Assembly (NCBI GenBank): GCA_947175055.1
Contig: CAMWLJ010000027.1
Location: 1-37,605, forward strand
Reading direction: 5' to 3'
DNA: 37,605 bases
Source of the DNA: an uncultured Lachnospiraceae bacterium
GTDB taxonomy: Bacteria > Bacillota > Clostridia > Lachnospirales > Lachnospiraceae
Shown: positions 24,644 to 31,200 of the stretch, in pieces
How the letters are laid out: each line of letters begins with the position of its first letter
How positions within the stretch are numbered: the stretch's first letter is position 1
The notes under the pieces: generated by a model
Told to the model about the DNA's origin: nothing
Database searches by the model: none
The model's input: only the letters and a program-made list of their open reading frames with translations
Position numbers and translations under genes: made by a program

Positions 24644-24712
24644 ATGATGAAATTACGATCTGCTTATATCCGCGGTCACTATTCCGCGGGATTTTGCCTT
24701 TAAGCGGTATAT
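24644..24712 (+). promoter_or_regulatory. Possible attenuator with a 19-codon leader ORF before the epimerase gene
   Basis: CCGCGG at 24670-24675 and again at 24684-24689 can form a 6-bp GC stem with an 8-nt loop, followed by GATTTTGCCTTT. An ORF from ATG 24644 to TAA 24703 (MMKLRSAYIRGHYSAGFCL) covers the hairpin but has only a weak ribosome binding site. GCGGTATAT at 24704-24712 could pair with ATATCCGC at 24666-24673 as a competing structure. Translation-coupled attenuation is a speculation; the hairpin itself is seen. Confidence 0.35.
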
Positions 24713-24730
24713 GGAAAGGAGAGACATGAT

Positions 24731-25687
24731 ATGAAACAGAACTATGAGTACAAGACAGAGAAGATCCGCCAGGCTTTTTTACAGTATAAGAAAGAGAATC
24801 CGGACAAGCTGAAAGCCCGGCTTAAATTTTCCTGGAGTAATTGGGGATTCGGGCTGGAAGAGTTTGCCGTTTCCTGTGAACGGATGCAGCGTGCCGGCAT
24901 TTCTTATATAGAACTACACGGCAATCATTACGGGAAAGATCTGGGATATCGGCCGGAGGAGATACACCGGATCATGGACGGTTGTGGCATTCAGGTCGGT
25001 GGTATCTGCGGCATGTTTTCAGAGGACAATGATCTGTCCTCCAACCGGCCGGTCCACCGACAGGCGGCGATCGACTATATCAGGCGGGAGGCGGAATTTA
25101 CGGCGCAGGTGGGAGGCAAATATATGTTAGTCTGTCCGGCGGCAGTAGGACGCAGTAGGAAGTATGATGACAGTGAGTTGGACAGGAGCATTGACAGTCT
25201 GTCACGGGTGGCGGACACATTTGTAGAGCATCGTATACGCGCGGCCATTGAACCGATCCGGTCAGCGGAGACGACACTTGTGCACAACATAGCGGATGCC
25301 AAGGCTTATATCGAGCGGTTGGATCATCCGGGTGTGCAGCATATCAACGGTGATGTGTATCATATGCTGGTGGAGGAAAGCCATATCGGAGAGGCGATCA
25401 TGGATGCCGGTAAGCGACTCACCAATCTGCATATGGCGGATACGAACCGCTGTGCACTGGGATACGGGTCCCTGGATATCGATACGATCATTATGGCGCT
25501 GTATCTGCTTGACTATAACAATGACGAGAGCTGCTTCGTTACACCGGAACCTTTAGGACCGGGCGGCGATCCCTATCCCATGCAGCATGCCAAGACGGAT
25601 CCGGCGATCCTAGATCAGTTGGTATTTGACAGTGTGCGGTATTTCCGTGAGCGGGAAGAGGAAGTGCTGGGCATGGAAGCGGAGTAG
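24731..25687 (+). CDS. Sugar phosphate isomerase/epimerase (xylose isomerase-like TIM barrel, D-tagatose 3-epimerase type)
   Basis: 318 residues; ATG 24731 with AAGGAG upstream. The fold follows the AP-endonuclease-2/ketose epimerase family: YIELHGNHYG early, then the four predicted metal ligands in order, Glu in AAIEPIRS (about 176), Asp in HINGDVYHM, His in NLHMADTNR and Glu in VTPEPLGPG. Such enzymes interconvert ketoses at C3 using a divalent metal. It has no signal peptide and is cytoplasmic. The divergent AraC regulator suggests sugar-dependent expression. The exact sugar is not readable. Confidence 0.88.
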   Translation: MKQNYEYKTEKIRQAFLQYKKENPDKLKARLKFSWSNWGFGLEEFAVSCERMQRAGISYIELHGNHYGKDLGYRPEEIHRIMDGCGIQVGGICGMFSEDNDLSSNRPVHRQAAIDYIRREAEFTAQVGGKYMLVCPAAVGRSRKYDDSELDRSIDSLSRVADTFVEHRIRAAIEPIRSAETTLVHNIADAKAYIERLDHPGVQHINGDVYHMLVEESHIGEAIMDAGKRLTNLHMADTNRCALGYGSLDIDTIIMALYLLDYNNDESCFVTPEPLGPGGDPYPMQHAKTDPAILDQLVFDSVRYFREREEEVLGMEAE

Positions 25688-25730
25688 GAGAGGAAAGAGG
25701 CTTCGGCAAGCGCTCTAAGTGATATTGATT

Positions 25731-26207
25731 TCAGGGAAAACGGCCGGGGATATCATAGTTTTCGGTGATAACGCCGCAGCCAATCTTGTCGCCGGCGTTT
25801 CCGGAAGGCTGCGTGGTGAAATCATCGGGCGCGCCGTGAATGATCAGGGAGCGTCCGATGATCTCCGGCAGCTCAAACCGATCGGTATAAAAGGCGCCGT
25901 AGGAATACCCCTTGTTGCCGAGAAGGGGAGGCAGATCGCCGGCATGGTCCGGGTGCGGCAGTCCGCCGGGATTGTAGTGTGCGCCGGTCTTATCGAAGGG
26001 AAGAGCGCAGTTGCCCGTCTCGTGAATATGCATGCCATAGAATTGACTGTAAGGTGCGGTATCTTCGTACGGCAGGCCGTAGACTTCTGTTTCGATCAGC
26101 ACACCGCCGGACGGGACCGGGTAAAAATAGGCGGTTCCGTGCAGGGAAGGATGATCGGCGCTGCCTCCGATCTTTGCGTAAGCGCTGGGATAAGTATAAT
26201 GTCGCAT
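25731..26207 (-). CDS. sodC: Cu/Zn superoxide dismutase-like protein
   Basis: 158 residues. Metal ligands are in typical context: GMHIHETGNC (two His), a His before YNPGG, HPDHAGDLPPL (zinc and copper His) and IIHGAPDDF. The C-terminal GNAGDKIGCGVI contains the conserved disulphide Cys and the end of the electrostatic loop. There is no signal peptide, which is unusual because most bacterial SodC enzymes are exported; related cytoplasmic forms occur in Firmicutes. It would convert superoxide to peroxide and oxygen, or may be a metal-poor homologue. The gene is convergent with the epimerase gene (43 nt apart) and no clear terminator is found between them. Confidence 0.9.
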   Translation of the reverse strand: MRHYTYPSAYAKIGGSADHPSLHGTAYFYPVPSGGVLIETEVYGLPYEDTAPYSQFYGMHIHETGNCALPFDKTGAHYNPGGLPHPDHAGDLPPLLGNKGYSYGAFYTDRFELPEIIGRSLIIHGAPDDFTTQPSGNAGDKIGCGVITENYDIPGRFP

Positions 26208-26288
26208 GTTGATTTCCTGTTTTAAAAAAGTTATTATAGTATATGCAAGACAGTGGGAGATTCCACGGTGAAAACAGCAGGGGTGAGG

Positions 26289-26386
26289 AGTTTGTGACGA
26301 AGCGTCACAAATTCTATTGATCGCAGAGCAGAATCTGAAATTCTGCTCGCGTCCTCAGCGCAAGGCGCTTCGGAATGGAGGTAAAT
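26289..26386 (+). repeat. Dispersed hairpin element, copy 2 (full length)
   Basis: Three hairpins in a row: GAGTTTGTGACG / CGTCACAAATTC with loop AAG (26289-26315, 12 bp), GAGCAGAAT / ATTCTGCTC with loop CTGA (26327-26348, 9 bp) and AGCGC / GCGCT with loop AAG (26357-26369). It ends CGGAATGGAGGTAAAT immediately before ATG 26387, so the element provides the ribosome binding site. Confidence 0.88.
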
Positions 26387-26584
26387 ATGGAGAATGTGGA
26401 TGACGTGATCAGAATGTTGGACAATATGGCTGAGGGCGGTGTGAGCAGGATCAAAGTGGAGATATCGGAGGAGGTGGCGGACGGCTCCGTCAAGAAGGCC
26501 TATCACCACGGAAGATGTGATGTGGGCAGTCCGTTTGCCACCGGGAAGCTGTTCGACGCGGAAGAGGCGGACTGTGGTCAGTGA
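26387..26584 (+). CDS. Small conserved hypothetical protein (YHHGRCDVGSP type)
   Basis: 65 residues from ATG 26387 with GGAGG 6 nt upstream, supplied by the repeat element. The sequence MENVDDVIRMLDNMAEGGVS is followed by an acidic stretch and by YHHGRCDVGSPFATGKLFD. I recall small Clostridia proteins with this YHHGRCDVGSP motif but no function. Two adjacent His and a Cys could bind a metal. The strong ribosome binding site and the motif support that it is real. It is followed by about 90 bp without features before the thiT promoter. Confidence 0.75.
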   Translation: MENVDDVIRMLDNMAEGGVSRIKVEISEEVADGSVKKAYHHGRCDVGSPFATGKLFDAEEADCGQ

Positions 26585-26673
26585 CGTCTACGGTGCGATA
26601 CGATCGTCAGCAGTGTAGTAACCATCGATCTTCGAGAAACAGCTGGTGTGCAGGCAGTCCGCAGAAGAGGCTA

Positions 26674-26702
26674 TTGCAAATTGCGGGAAAGTGTAGTATA
26701 AC
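26674..26702 (+). promoter_or_regulatory. Promoter upstream of the TPP riboswitch
   Basis: TTGCAA (26674-26679) and TATAAC (26697-26702) are 17 nt apart. The expected transcript start near 26709 lies about 20 nt before the riboswitch. Confidence 0.65.
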
Positions 26703-26728
26703 TAGAACAGATCGCAGTGTAATAGAAT

Positions 26729-26828
26729 AACAGGGGCGCTGGACACAAGTCCGGCTGAGATGTAGAGGCGTAATGTCGCTTCCGGTCCCTTGAACCTGAT
26801 CCGGGTAATGCCGGCGTAGGAAGAATAT
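26729..26828 (+). promoter_or_regulatory. TPP riboswitch (THI element)
   Basis: The conserved core GGGGCGCTGG, then CCGGCTGAGA (26751-26760) and CCCTTGAACCTGATCCGGGT followed by AATGCCGGCGTAGG-A is diagnostic of the thiamine pyrophosphate aptamer. It precedes thiT, as expected for control of thiamine uptake by the intracellular cofactor. Confidence 0.96.
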
Positions 26829-26829
26829 T

Positions 26830-26857
26830 CGACAAATAGAATACTTGTCGTTTTTTT
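26830..26857 (+). terminator. Terminator hairpin of the TPP riboswitch
   Basis: CGACAA (26830-26835) pairs with TTGTCG (26845-26850) and is followed by seven T. Placed directly after the aptamer, it is the likely off-state: TPP binding should favour it and stop transcription before thiT. Confidence 0.8.
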
Positions 26858-26858
26858 C

Positions 26859-26889
26859 GTACCGCGTTGTGCTGTTTACACCGCGGTAC
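26859..26889 (+). promoter_or_regulatory. Second hairpin between riboswitch terminator and thiT
   Basis: GTACCGCG (26859-26866) and CGCGGTAC (26882-26889) form a perfect 8-bp stem with a 15-nt loop, starting just after the T-run. It ends 10 nt before the thiT ribosome binding site, so it may protect the read-through message or affect initiation. Confidence 0.55.
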
Positions 26890-26912
26890 TATTTATATTG
26901 GAGGAAACGACT

Positions 26913-27476
26913 ATGACACACAAATCAACCAAAGTCCGTGCCCTGACAGAGGGCGCGGTCATGATCGCCGCGGCAACGGTGCTGGGGTATCTGCGGATCT
27001 TTCGCTTCCCCGTCGGCGGCTCCGTGGATCTTTCGCTTTTGCCGATCCTTGTCTACTGCCTGCGCTGGGGGCCGAAGTATTCCCTGCTATGCTGCTTTGT
27101 CAATGGCATGCTGCAGTATTTTCTGGGCGGCGGCATCGCCATTTCCTGGCAGTCCATGCTGCTTGATTATGTGGTGGCCTATACCCTTGTCTTTTTATGC
27201 GGTTTCGGGTCGGGAAAGAAGCTTGGCTGGCTGTGGGGAACGATCCTTAGCTCTTTTGGACGTTTTGTATCGCTGACTCTGTCCGGTGGTCTGCTCTGGT
27301 ATATGTACATGCCGGAGTCTTTTCTGGGGATACCGATGGTGAATCCCTGGGTCTATTCCGTTTTGCTCAACGGCGTTCTTGTCGTCGCGGTGATGGCGGT
27401 GGATCTGGTGGTGCTTGGTATCATGCAGAGTATCCCGGCGCTGCGCTGGCAGGTGTTGGCGAAGCAGACTGTATAG
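26913..27476 (+). CDS. thiT: Energy-coupling factor thiamine transporter S component (ThiT-like)
   Basis: 187 residues from ATG 26913 with GGAGG 8 nt upstream. About six membrane segments (MIAAATVLGYL, SLLPILVYCLRWG, CFVNGMLQYFLGGG, MLLDYVVAYTLVFLCG, GGLLWYMYMP, VVAVMAVDLVVL) and the early ALTEGAVMIAAATVL stretch with alanine-rich helix fit S components. It captures thiamine outside the cell and works with the shared EcfAA'T module, which is not in this window. Control by the TPP riboswitch supports the substrate. Confidence 0.92.
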   Translation: MTHKSTKVRALTEGAVMIAAATVLGYLRIFRFPVGGSVDLSLLPILVYCLRWGPKYSLLCCFVNGMLQYFLGGGIAISWQSMLLDYVVAYTLVFLCGFGSGKKLGWLWGTILSSFGRFVSLTLSGGLLWYMYMPESFLGIPMVNPWVYSVLLNGVLVVAVMAVDLVVLGIMQSIPALRWQVLAKQTV

Positions 27477-27535
27477 TGAGGCGTGCGCACACGACTGCTT
27501 GGCGAATGCCACGAGGTTTTTGACTGAGGATTAAA

Positions 27536-27592
27536 ATGCCATATTTGACATGTTATGCCAGGAAAACGTATAATATAAGTCAAGTATGGCAT
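27536..27592 (+). promoter_or_regulatory. Promoter of the PurF-like gene enclosed by a 14-bp inverted repeat
   Basis: TTGACA (27545-27550) and TATAAT (27569-27574), both perfect, are 18 nt apart. They lie within an inverted repeat: ATGCCATATTTGAC (27536-27549) and GTCAAGTATGGCAT (27579-27592), one mismatch, followed by TTTTT. The repeat may be an operator over the promoter, the thiT terminator, or both. The next 144 bp up to the ORF show no purine riboswitch. Confidence 0.75.
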
Positions 27593-27736
27593 TTTTGTCC
27601 TGCGGGCATTTTGTTTTGTCTTGCAGACATGTCAGGCATATGGTAGTATGGCAAAGGATATTGGTGGTACAGCCGGCAGCATTTTTGCAAAGGTAAGAAC
27701 GACGAATCGGATACGGACTGATGGAGGGAGCGCGCT

Positions 27737-29143
27737 ATGGGCGGATTTTTTGGAGTGGCATCAAAGGAAGATTGTGTGTTTGACCTGTTCTTTGGGACGG
27801 ATTATCATTCCCACCTGGGGACAAGACGGGCAGGCATGGCTGTTTATGATGATAAGAAGGGCTTTGACAGAGCCATACATAATATTGAGAACGCGCCGTT
27901 TCGGACTAAATTTGATAAGGATGTCAATACCATGCATGGGACCAGTGGCATCGGCTGTATTTCAGATTATGAGCCTCAGCCGTTGATCATTCGTTCCCAT
28001 CACGGGACCTATGCGATCACGACGGTAGGTAAGATCAACAATAAGGATGAGATCATAGAGGAACTTTTTAAGAGTGGCCATGGTCATTTTATGGAGATGA
28101 GCGGCGGCGACATCAATTCCACGGAACTGGTGGCGGCGGTGATCAACCAGCAGGAGAATCTGATCGAAGGCATCCGCTACGCACAGGAGCTGATCGAGGG
28201 TTCTATGACCATGCTCCTATTGACGGCGAAGGGGATCTATGCGGCCAGAGACAGGTATGGACGTACGCCGGTGACGATCGGACGCAAGGAGAATGCCTGT
28301 TGTATCTCGTTTGAGAGTTTTGCTTATCTGAACCTGGGCTATGCGCCGGAACGGGAATTGGGGCCGGGGGAGATCGTGGTGGTGACGCCAGAAGGTGTCC
28401 GGACGTTGGCGGCGCCGGGTAAGGAGATGAAGATCTGCACGTTCCTCTGGGTCTATTACGGTTACCCGTCATCGTCTTACGAGGGCATCAGTGTGGAACA
28501 GATGCGGTATAACTGTGGTGCCATGCTGGCAAAAAGGGATGACGCTCGGCCAGACATCGTGGCGGGAGTGCCGGATTCTGGAACGGCACATGCCATCGGT
28601 TATGCCAATGAGTCGGGAATCCCGTTCTCCAGGCCTTTTATCAAATATACGCCTACCTGGCCGCGGTCTTTCATGCCGACGATCCAGAGTAAGCGTAATC
28701 TGATCGCCAAGATGAAACTGATTCCGGTGCATGAACTGATCAAGGACAGAAGTCTGCTTCTGATCGACGATTCCATCGTACGGGGAACACAGCTGCGAGA
28801 GACCACGGAATTTCTTTATCAGAGCGGAGCTGCCCAGGTTCATATCAGACCGGCCTGCCCGCCGCTTCTGTTTGGCTGTAAATATCTGAATTTCTCGAGA
28901 GCGACTTCGGAGATGGAACTGATCGCGAGACGTGTGATCCAGGAGATCGAGGGGGAGAATAAGTACCCGAACCTGAAAGCCTATGCGAATCCGGACAGCG
29001 CAGAGTATCGCGCCATGCTGGATAAGATAGGAGAGAAGCTGAACTTCACTTCTCTCCGCTATCATCGTCTGGACGACATGATCGAATCCATCGGTATGGA
29101 TAGATCCAAGCTATGCACTTACTGCTGGGACGGCCGGGAATAG
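27737..29143 (+). CDS. PurF-type amidophosphoribosyltransferase homologue lacking the Cys2 nucleophile
   Basis: 468 residues; ATG 27737 follows a GGAGGG. The N-terminal half has the Ntn-glutaminase fold (HSHLGTRRAGMAV, ITTVGKINN), but it begins MGGFFGVAS: residue 2 is Gly where active PurF has the Cys that attacks glutamine. The C-terminal phosphoribosyltransferase half has the PRPP loop LLLIDDSIVRGTQ. Cysteines at 234 (KIC), near 374-382 (ACPPLLFGC) and 460/463 (LCTYC) match the 4Fe-4S ligands of Bacillus-type PurF. It may use free ammonia, or have another role beside a second, normal PurF elsewhere in the genome. I recall such Cys-less paralogues in other Clostridia. Tail-to-tail overlap of 25 nt with the next gene. 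Confidence 0.9.
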   Translation: MGGFFGVASKEDCVFDLFFGTDYHSHLGTRRAGMAVYDDKKGFDRAIHNIENAPFRTKFDKDVNTMHGTSGIGCISDYEPQPLIIRSHHGTYAITTVGKINNKDEIIEELFKSGHGHFMEMSGGDINSTELVAAVINQQENLIEGIRYAQELIEGSMTMLLLTAKGIYAARDRYGRTPVTIGRKENACCISFESFAYLNLGYAPERELGPGEIVVVTPEGVRTLAAPGKEMKICTFLWVYYGYPSSSYEGISVEQMRYNCGAMLAKRDDARPDIVAGVPDSGTAHAIGYANESGIPFSRPFIKYTPTWPRSFMPTIQSKRNLIAKMKLIPVHELIKDRSLLLIDDSIVRGTQLRETTEFLYQSGAAQVHIRPACPPLLFGCKYLNFSRATSEMELIARRVIQEIEGENKYPNLKAYANPDSAEYRAMLDKIGEKLNFTSLRYHRLDDMIESIGMDRSKLCTYCWDGRE

Positions 29144-29913
29144 GGATCGATGCGCTGCTGGCGCAGCCAGATCTTCATTACGACTCGTTGTGGCAGCAGT
29201 TTGGCACCTATGTGGCAGCAGTTGACATAGAGACCATAGACCGAGAGGTCTTTCCCTTTGTCAGCATCTGCCACTGCTTTGCGGGCGATCTTGTCCGGCG
29301 CGGTCATGCCGAAGAAGCAGCGGGTGGCTTTAACGGCGCCGATATCGGCCCGGTCGTAGAGATCGGTCTTCAGCCAACCGGGACAGACCGCAGTGGCACT
29401 GATGCCACGGTCCTTCAATTCTATATGCAGCGCCCTTGTGTAGTTGCGCACGAAAGCTTTCGTGGAACTATACAGATTCTGGTAGGGAAGCGGCTGGAAG
29501 GCGGCCTGGGAGGCGATGTTGATGATATGGCTTCCTACGGGCATATAAGGGATGCAGGTCAGGCCCATAGCCACGACACCGCCGATATTTAAGGCGATCA
29601 TGTTGAGGGAGTCGGCTATGCTTAAGTCTCCGTAGGAGCAGAACTTGGCGTAGCCGGCGTTGTTGACAAGATAACGGATTTCCACACCGCTTTGGGCAAG
29701 TCGATGACCAAACTCCTCGATCAAAGCAGTCTGAGACAGATCCAGGCTGATAGGTATCACCTTCGGTCCCATCTGCCTGCGCAGCTTATCCAGTTTGTCC
29801 CTGTGCCTGGCAATGGCCCAGATCTCATCAATCTCCTTTTTCTCTTTGATGATCTTTACAAATTCTCTGCCCAGCCCAGTGCTGGCTCCGGTTACGATTG
29901 CAATCTTTTTCAT
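29119..29913 (-). CDS. Short-chain dehydrogenase/reductase (SDR)
   Basis: 264 residues with classical SDR motifs: TGASTGLG at about 8-15 for the NAD(P) site, NNAG near 89, Ser in NIASQAAF and YSSTK for catalysis, then CPGWLKTDL. Substrate is unknown; the motif order and length are those of classical SDRs. No membrane segment is evident apart from a hydrophobic C-terminal part. The 3' end overlaps purF by 25 nt on the other strand. Confidence 0.92.
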   Translation of the reverse strand: MKKIAIVTGASTGLGREFVKIIKEKKEIDEIWAIARHRDKLDKLRRQMGPKVIPISLDLSQTALIEEFGHRLAQSGVEIRYLVNNAGYAKFCSYGDLSIADSLNMIALNIGGVVAMGLTCIPYMPVGSHIINIASQAAFQPLPYQNLYSSTKAFVRNYTRALHIELKDRGISATAVCPGWLKTDLYDRADIGAVKATRCFFGMTAPDKIARKAVADADKGKDLSVYGLYVNCCHIGAKLLPQRVVMKIWLRQQRIDPYSRPSQQ

Positions 29914-29995
29914 AGAGTTCTCTTCCTGTAGTTTGTTATGATGAGGATGCCGAAGTTTACAGATCTTTGGCCCTTTTATCCTTCAGATGGTACTT

Positions 29996-30024
29996 ATTAG
30001 ATAGTATAGCAAAGGATGTGTCAA
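29996..30024 (-). promoter_or_regulatory. Promoter of the SDR gene
   Basis: On the minus strand TTGACA (30024-30019) and TCTAAT (30001-29996) are 17 nt apart, giving a leader of about 75 nt. Confidence 0.6.
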
Positions 30025-30224
30025 AATTAAAGTTTCTATTCAGAAAAAGTGGTTACATGCTTCCTCCAGTGTAGTATTTTTGATACAATAAATCATAGAT
30101 ACAGGCTTTGGAAGTCGTTGGGTGGAAAGGGAGCAGAGTAAATAAATGATTTAAGGTAACAATAAAGAAGATATGTATGTTTTGTTATGCCGGAATATTT
30201 GATTGAGAAGGAGAGACATTTATC
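30025..30224. other. Intergenic stretch before the gene at 30225
   Basis: AT-rich, with no convincing promoter pair, tRNA, riboswitch or hairpin. GAAGGAGAGA at about 30208-30217 is the ribosome binding site of the gene at 30225. Weak -10-like sequences occur near 30090 but lack a -35 partner. Confidence 0.5.
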
Positions 30225-31148
30225 ATGGCAAAAAGGATATTAGATTGTTATGCGTCAGATTTCGTGGGCTTTACGAAAGCAGATCTGCTGGAGTCCATAC
30301 GAAAGAGTGAGGGACGCGTCATGCTCTGTGAGACGATCGGCACGGTAAGGCCAATGCTGGGGGATGTGACGAACGCGGAATTCGTGTCAGCCATGGGGGC
30401 AGATCTTGTACTGCTGAATATGTTCGACGTGAATGCGCCTGTAATAGAAGGACTGCCGGAGGGGAGGCCGGAGGATACCGTTCGGCTGATCAAGCAGCTG
30501 ACAGGGCGGCCCGTGGGCATCAATCTGGAGCCGACGGAGGCGGACGGGGAGGCGGAAACGGCGCCGCTCTGGCAGATGTCCCTGGGACGGCGGGCCACGC
30601 TTGAGAATGCGCAGCGGGCCTGTGAAATGGGAGTGGATATGATCTTGCTGACCGGGAATCCGGGGATGGGCGTTCACAATGAGGCCATTGAGGAGACGAT
30701 TCGGTCGTACAAGAAGAATCTGGGAGAGCGGATCATTCTGGCAGCGGGCAAGATGCATGCGGCGGGTATTCTTACGGAGGCCGCAGAGCATATTATGACG
30801 AAAGAGGATGTCAGGCGGTTCAGGGAAGCCGGAGCGGATATCCTGCTCTTCCCTGCGCCGGGAACGGTGCCGGGGATCACGATGGAGTATGTGAGGGAGC
30901 TGGTCGGCTATGCACACAGCCTGGGTGCCTTGACGATCACGGCTGTCGGCACATCCCAGGAGGGCGCGGATACGGATACTATCCGCCGGATCGCGCTGAT
31001 GTGCAAGATGACCGGCACAGACATGCACCATCTGGGTGACACGGGTTATACGGGTATGGCTCTGCCAGAGAATATACAGGCGTACTCGGTGGCCATACGC
31101 GGCATTCGGCATACGTATCACAGGATGGCGGCTTCGGTGCGGCGATGA
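30225..31148 (+). CDS. TIM-barrel-like protein of unknown function (possibly DUF7916)
   Basis: 307 residues; ATG 30225 with AAGGAG 13 nt upstream. The sequence begins MAKRILDCYASDFVGFTKAD and has an alternating beta/alpha pattern with DLVLLNMFDVNAP, RPVGINLEPTE, DMILLTGNPGMGV, IILAAGKMHAAG, DILLFPAPGTVPG and ITAVGTSQEG, consistent with a phosphate-binding TIM barrel. I recall similar proteins in Firmicutes, sometimes mis-annotated as hydrolases, and think of DUF7916, but am not sure. It begins a co-directional run of five genes; the next starts 52 nt later. Substrate unknown. Confidence 0.82.
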   Translation: MAKRILDCYASDFVGFTKADLLESIRKSEGRVMLCETIGTVRPMLGDVTNAEFVSAMGADLVLLNMFDVNAPVIEGLPEGRPEDTVRLIKQLTGRPVGINLEPTEADGEAETAPLWQMSLGRRATLENAQRACEMGVDMILLTGNPGMGVHNEAIEETIRSYKKNLGERIILAAGKMHAAGILTEAAEHIMTKEDVRRFREAGADILLFPAPGTVPGITMEYVRELVGYAHSLGALTITAVGTSQEGADTDTIRRIALMCKMTGTDMHHLGDTGYTGMALPENIQAYSVAIRGIRHTYHRMAASVRR

Positions 31149-31200
31149 AACAGGAAACGTAAAAGGGATACAGAAAATTTGGGAAACAAGGGAAACGGAA

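Noticed and set aside
25690..25716. Terminator candidate AGAGGCTT / AAGCGCTCT after the epimerase gene
   Set aside because: The stem has a bulge and no T-run follows on either strand.
27621..27736. Plus-strand frame starting at 27621 as a separate gene upstream of the PurF-like gene
   Set aside because: It runs into the PurF-like gene in another frame, lacks a ribosome binding site and has no recognisable protein features.
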